Of a stretch of 64,000 bases of DNA, positions 61,918 through 64,000 are shown one piece after another. The DNA is from Chamaecyparis obtusa (Eukaryota; Streptophyta; Pinopsida; Cupressales; Cupressaceae): the NCBI GenBank assembly GCA_027943335.1, contig BSBK01006751.1:836501-900500 (forward strand). The letters run 5' to 3'. Within the stretch, counting starts at the first letter, position 1. The number at the start of each line of letters is the position of its first letter. The notes beneath the pieces are model-generated. The model made no database searches. It was not told the DNA's origin and was given only the letters and a program-made list of their open reading frames with translations. A program made the translations under genes and the position numbers.

Positions 61918-62390
61918 GCAGCGTATATGCTTCCTGTCAATTTTGAAGAAGTGGCAACTGGTATTCTGAAGATTATGAATAATTTGGGTCACTTGAATCT
62001 TACTGTTGTACAAAGTATGATGGTGAGTTGTGTACTATTTTGAGTAACTAATCAACTAAAATATTCAATGTTTCTTTACTCTTCTAAAGACATTTATTTA
62101 TCATCTTGCAGAAATTATCTTCTTTATTATTTGGATTTGATTATTTCATCATCGTTTAACATATTTTAATAGCTATCATCAATTAAATATTATTAGGCTT
62201 CCATGTATACTAGTCAATTAAAGGATTCAATATGCATGATTTGAAATAGTTTTTTTATTATCATCTATCCCACAAAATTTTTTATGTTTTTGGTCTGTAG
62301 GCAAGGCCAGACTTACAAATGGAGTTCTTCCATTTGATGAGCTTCCTTCTTTCTCATTGTATAGGCAAGTGGAAGACTGCAATTGATCAG
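61918..62390 (+). pseudogene. exon pair of an unidentified gene, possibly an ARM/HEAT-type protein
   Basis: Exon 61918-62022 (acceptor GCTACAG, donor ATG|GTGAGT) reads AAYMLPVNFEEVATGIL then KIMNNLGHLNLTVVQSMM. Exon 62301-62390 (acceptor CTGTAG, donor CAG|GTATTT) reads ARPDLQMEFFHLMSFLL then SHCIGKWKTAIDQ. Both are multiples of three, in phase with each other and free of stops. The helical, leucine-rich text suggests an alpha-solenoid protein, but I cannot name the family. It shows the least decay of any host-type fragment in the window. Confidence 0.45.
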
Positions 62391-64000
62391 GTATTTTTGC
62401 AGGGAACATAGTTTGTATAGTGATGGCTTTTAATCTTCTTGAGTTATACTTGATGTTTTGATTCTGTTTATTGTATCTTTCTCTAGTATTTCCATGCTAT
62501 TTATTTTCAAAATTACTGATAGCTTTGGTTGATATGCACCACATTTGGATTTTTGCACAAAACTTGTAAGTTTATTAAGATATATTAGACAAATAGGCTT
62601 TCCACAGAGTTGGTCATGAGAAGTATACTTTTGCTTCCTTTCTTGCATGTTAAGGCATCTATGCTAAGGTTCTTGTTTGACACAACTAGTTTCCTTAAAT
62701 TCATTGTGTTCATTTTCCATTACAGCTTGTTGCTTCATCCTTCAAGGTCAATCTATGTGCACAAATACATAATCTCTAGAAAATAACTCTATAGAGCATG
62801 TGTGGTTAAATTTAGGGTTGTACCTTGGGATCATTTTGCAATATGATTTTATCAAATCAATTTTCAATAGGAGTGCTAGATTGGTTTTCAAATTACATCA
62901 ACAAATTATGGTCATCTCGACTATAGTTATTGTTGGAGATGAAAAAAATGTGATTGTTGACAAAAAGCCTTGGAAATTTTTAAGTGATTACACTATGTAG
63001 GTGAAAAGCCAGTTGTCTTTGTTGATAGAAGAAATTTTTAAGTGATTGTACTATATAGGGTCAATACATGGTGTGGTTACAAACCCAAACACTGACTGTG
63101 TCTACAGTGACTATTCTGGCACTAACAAACACTAGTCAATTCTTTGGTGATGTCAATGACAAAAAACAATGATTTGATTATATAGACAGGTGAGTATAGT
63201 GTAAAGAAATGTTCCAATGTAGAGGTGGTGTGTGGTATCCATCTTCATCATATCAAAGAGAAAATCCATTCCACTTTGCAATAACTTCTTTACCTCAATG
63301 TCCCTCCATGACTTGTCTCCCAAGTGTACCTAGTTCCTCCTAGACACCATATCTTCACCCAAAGCCCCAACCTTTGTTCTAACTTCATGAAACACCTCCA
63401 TATAGCCTATCTACCATGTTTCATCAACCCATTAAGTCTGGATCACTCATCTTCTATCCAACACACACAATCAGTCCTTGAAGCTAGTAGCCCTCACCAG
63501 TCATTAATTTGACTTTTTCTCCAACTTTCCCCAAACAAATAAGGAAAATAATACATGATTCTAATACCATTTTGGGATCTTTAAATCCTCTAAAAGTTTT
63601 AGCCTATGCTCCTTTGGACCATACCCAAGATCCAATGCCCCTAGCCTATCCTCACTAGGCCTAATTCTCCACTTTTACAAAGCAACCCCTAACTCCACTT
63701 GCTCCCATGACTCCAAATACTAAAATAGTCTTTCTAGAGGTTCAGAAATAATGGATTCCAAACTTACAAGGTTCTACCATTCACCCTACTCATTTGCCAC
63801 CAAACCCTTGGTTCTAGGGTCACTAATCTAGGGCATGTTCAACAGGACCTCTAAACTCACTCCCAAATTAAAAAAATAGCACAAACACTTCATAAATGAT
63901 TCCCCCCACACACATTCCATCAAAAAATCTCCACTTACATGGATCAAATCACTTTCATAATGACTGGTGTCTCAATTCGGGCTTAGTCTCCATCAGCAAA
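62391..64000. other. no recognisable feature
   Basis: Only chance open frames (62800-63000, 63324-63512). No transposon end and no further exons of the preceding fragment were recognised. Sequence from about 63240 is richer in C on the plus strand. Confidence 0.45.

Larger units (their letters stand above)
40570..64000 (+). mobile_element. CACTA-2, a CACTA element with left end in the window
   Basis: The left end, CACTAGTACATTTGACC, shares its first 15 bases with CACTA-1, followed by a diverged AAATTTTGA block. It interrupts the copia-2 LTR. Genes lie on the plus strand in the same order as in CACTA-1. No TAGTG end with the matching inverted repeat was found before 64000, so the right boundary given is only the window edge and the element may end outside. 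Confidence 0.68.

Noticed and set aside
63128..63140. CACTAGTCAATT as a possible transposon terminus
   Set aside because: It lacks the following TACATTTG block shared by the three recognised ends and is in the wrong orientation for a right end.
1..64000. CRISPR arrays, bacterial operons, rRNA genes
   Set aside because: No spaced identical short repeats, no ribosome-binding-site-led gene clusters and no rRNA-like sequence were seen; everything fits plant nuclear repeat DNA.

Overview
The window reads as transposon-packed, AT-rich nuclear DNA from a land plant with a large genome. I see no intact ordinary gene in 64 kb. Plant origin is supported by Ty1-copia elements primed by initiator-Met tRNA, by two CACTA (En/Spm) elements carrying the plant TNP2, DUF4218 and DUF4216 modules, and by broken exons resembling plant NOG1, GRWD1-type WD-repeat and Mpv17/PMP22 proteins. 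The density of old, nested, diverged elements fits a gymnosperm-type genome, but no marker here proves the species.

The left 29.4 kb is a nested insertion. Copia-0 (+ strand, RNase H end at 61-696, 3' LTR from about 1116) is split at 1459/28274 by copia-1 (- strand, 1460-28268, LTRs of 1520 and 1513 bp, target duplication GCAGG/GCAAG). Copia-1 is split between its gag/protease part and its integrase part by a 20,124-bp CACTA element, CACTA-1 (5259-25382), with clear CACTA...TAGTG ends. CACTA-1 has long arms of inverted and direct repeat modules, a 212-bp foldback, captured host exons (NOG1 and one unidentified), and two genes on the - strand: a broken TNP2-type transposase (about 20.2-16.05 kb) and, downstream, a gene opening with a SET domain (15.6-14.9 kb) and continuing into a plant-transposase-24-like part (14.77-12.09 kb).

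The middle (29.4-38.1 kb) is mostly unassigned, with a lone GRWD1-like exon, a coiled-coil exon-like piece, and a tRNA-like sequence followed by a 12-bp minisatellite. Copia-2 (- strand, 38.16-40.57 kb) is truncated on its left and invaded on its right by CACTA-2.

CACTA-2 (+ strand) starts at 40570 and its right end was not found before 64000. It carries the same two genes in the same order: TNP2 (47.95-55.66 kb), interrupted by a 3659-bp LTR-type insertion with a perfect CCTCT duplication, then the SET/transposase-24 gene (56.07-59.88 kb). To its right lie Mpv17/PMP22-like exons and an unidentified exon pair with good splice sites.

The most interesting content is a CACTA lineage in which two diverged copies both keep a SET-domain (histone-methyltransferase-fold) sequence immediately downstream of the transposase. 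Both transposase copies and both SET copies now carry inactivating changes, so these are relics of a formerly active family. Splice sites, introns and most protein assignments come from reading the two copies against each other and from family knowledge; no database search was run.
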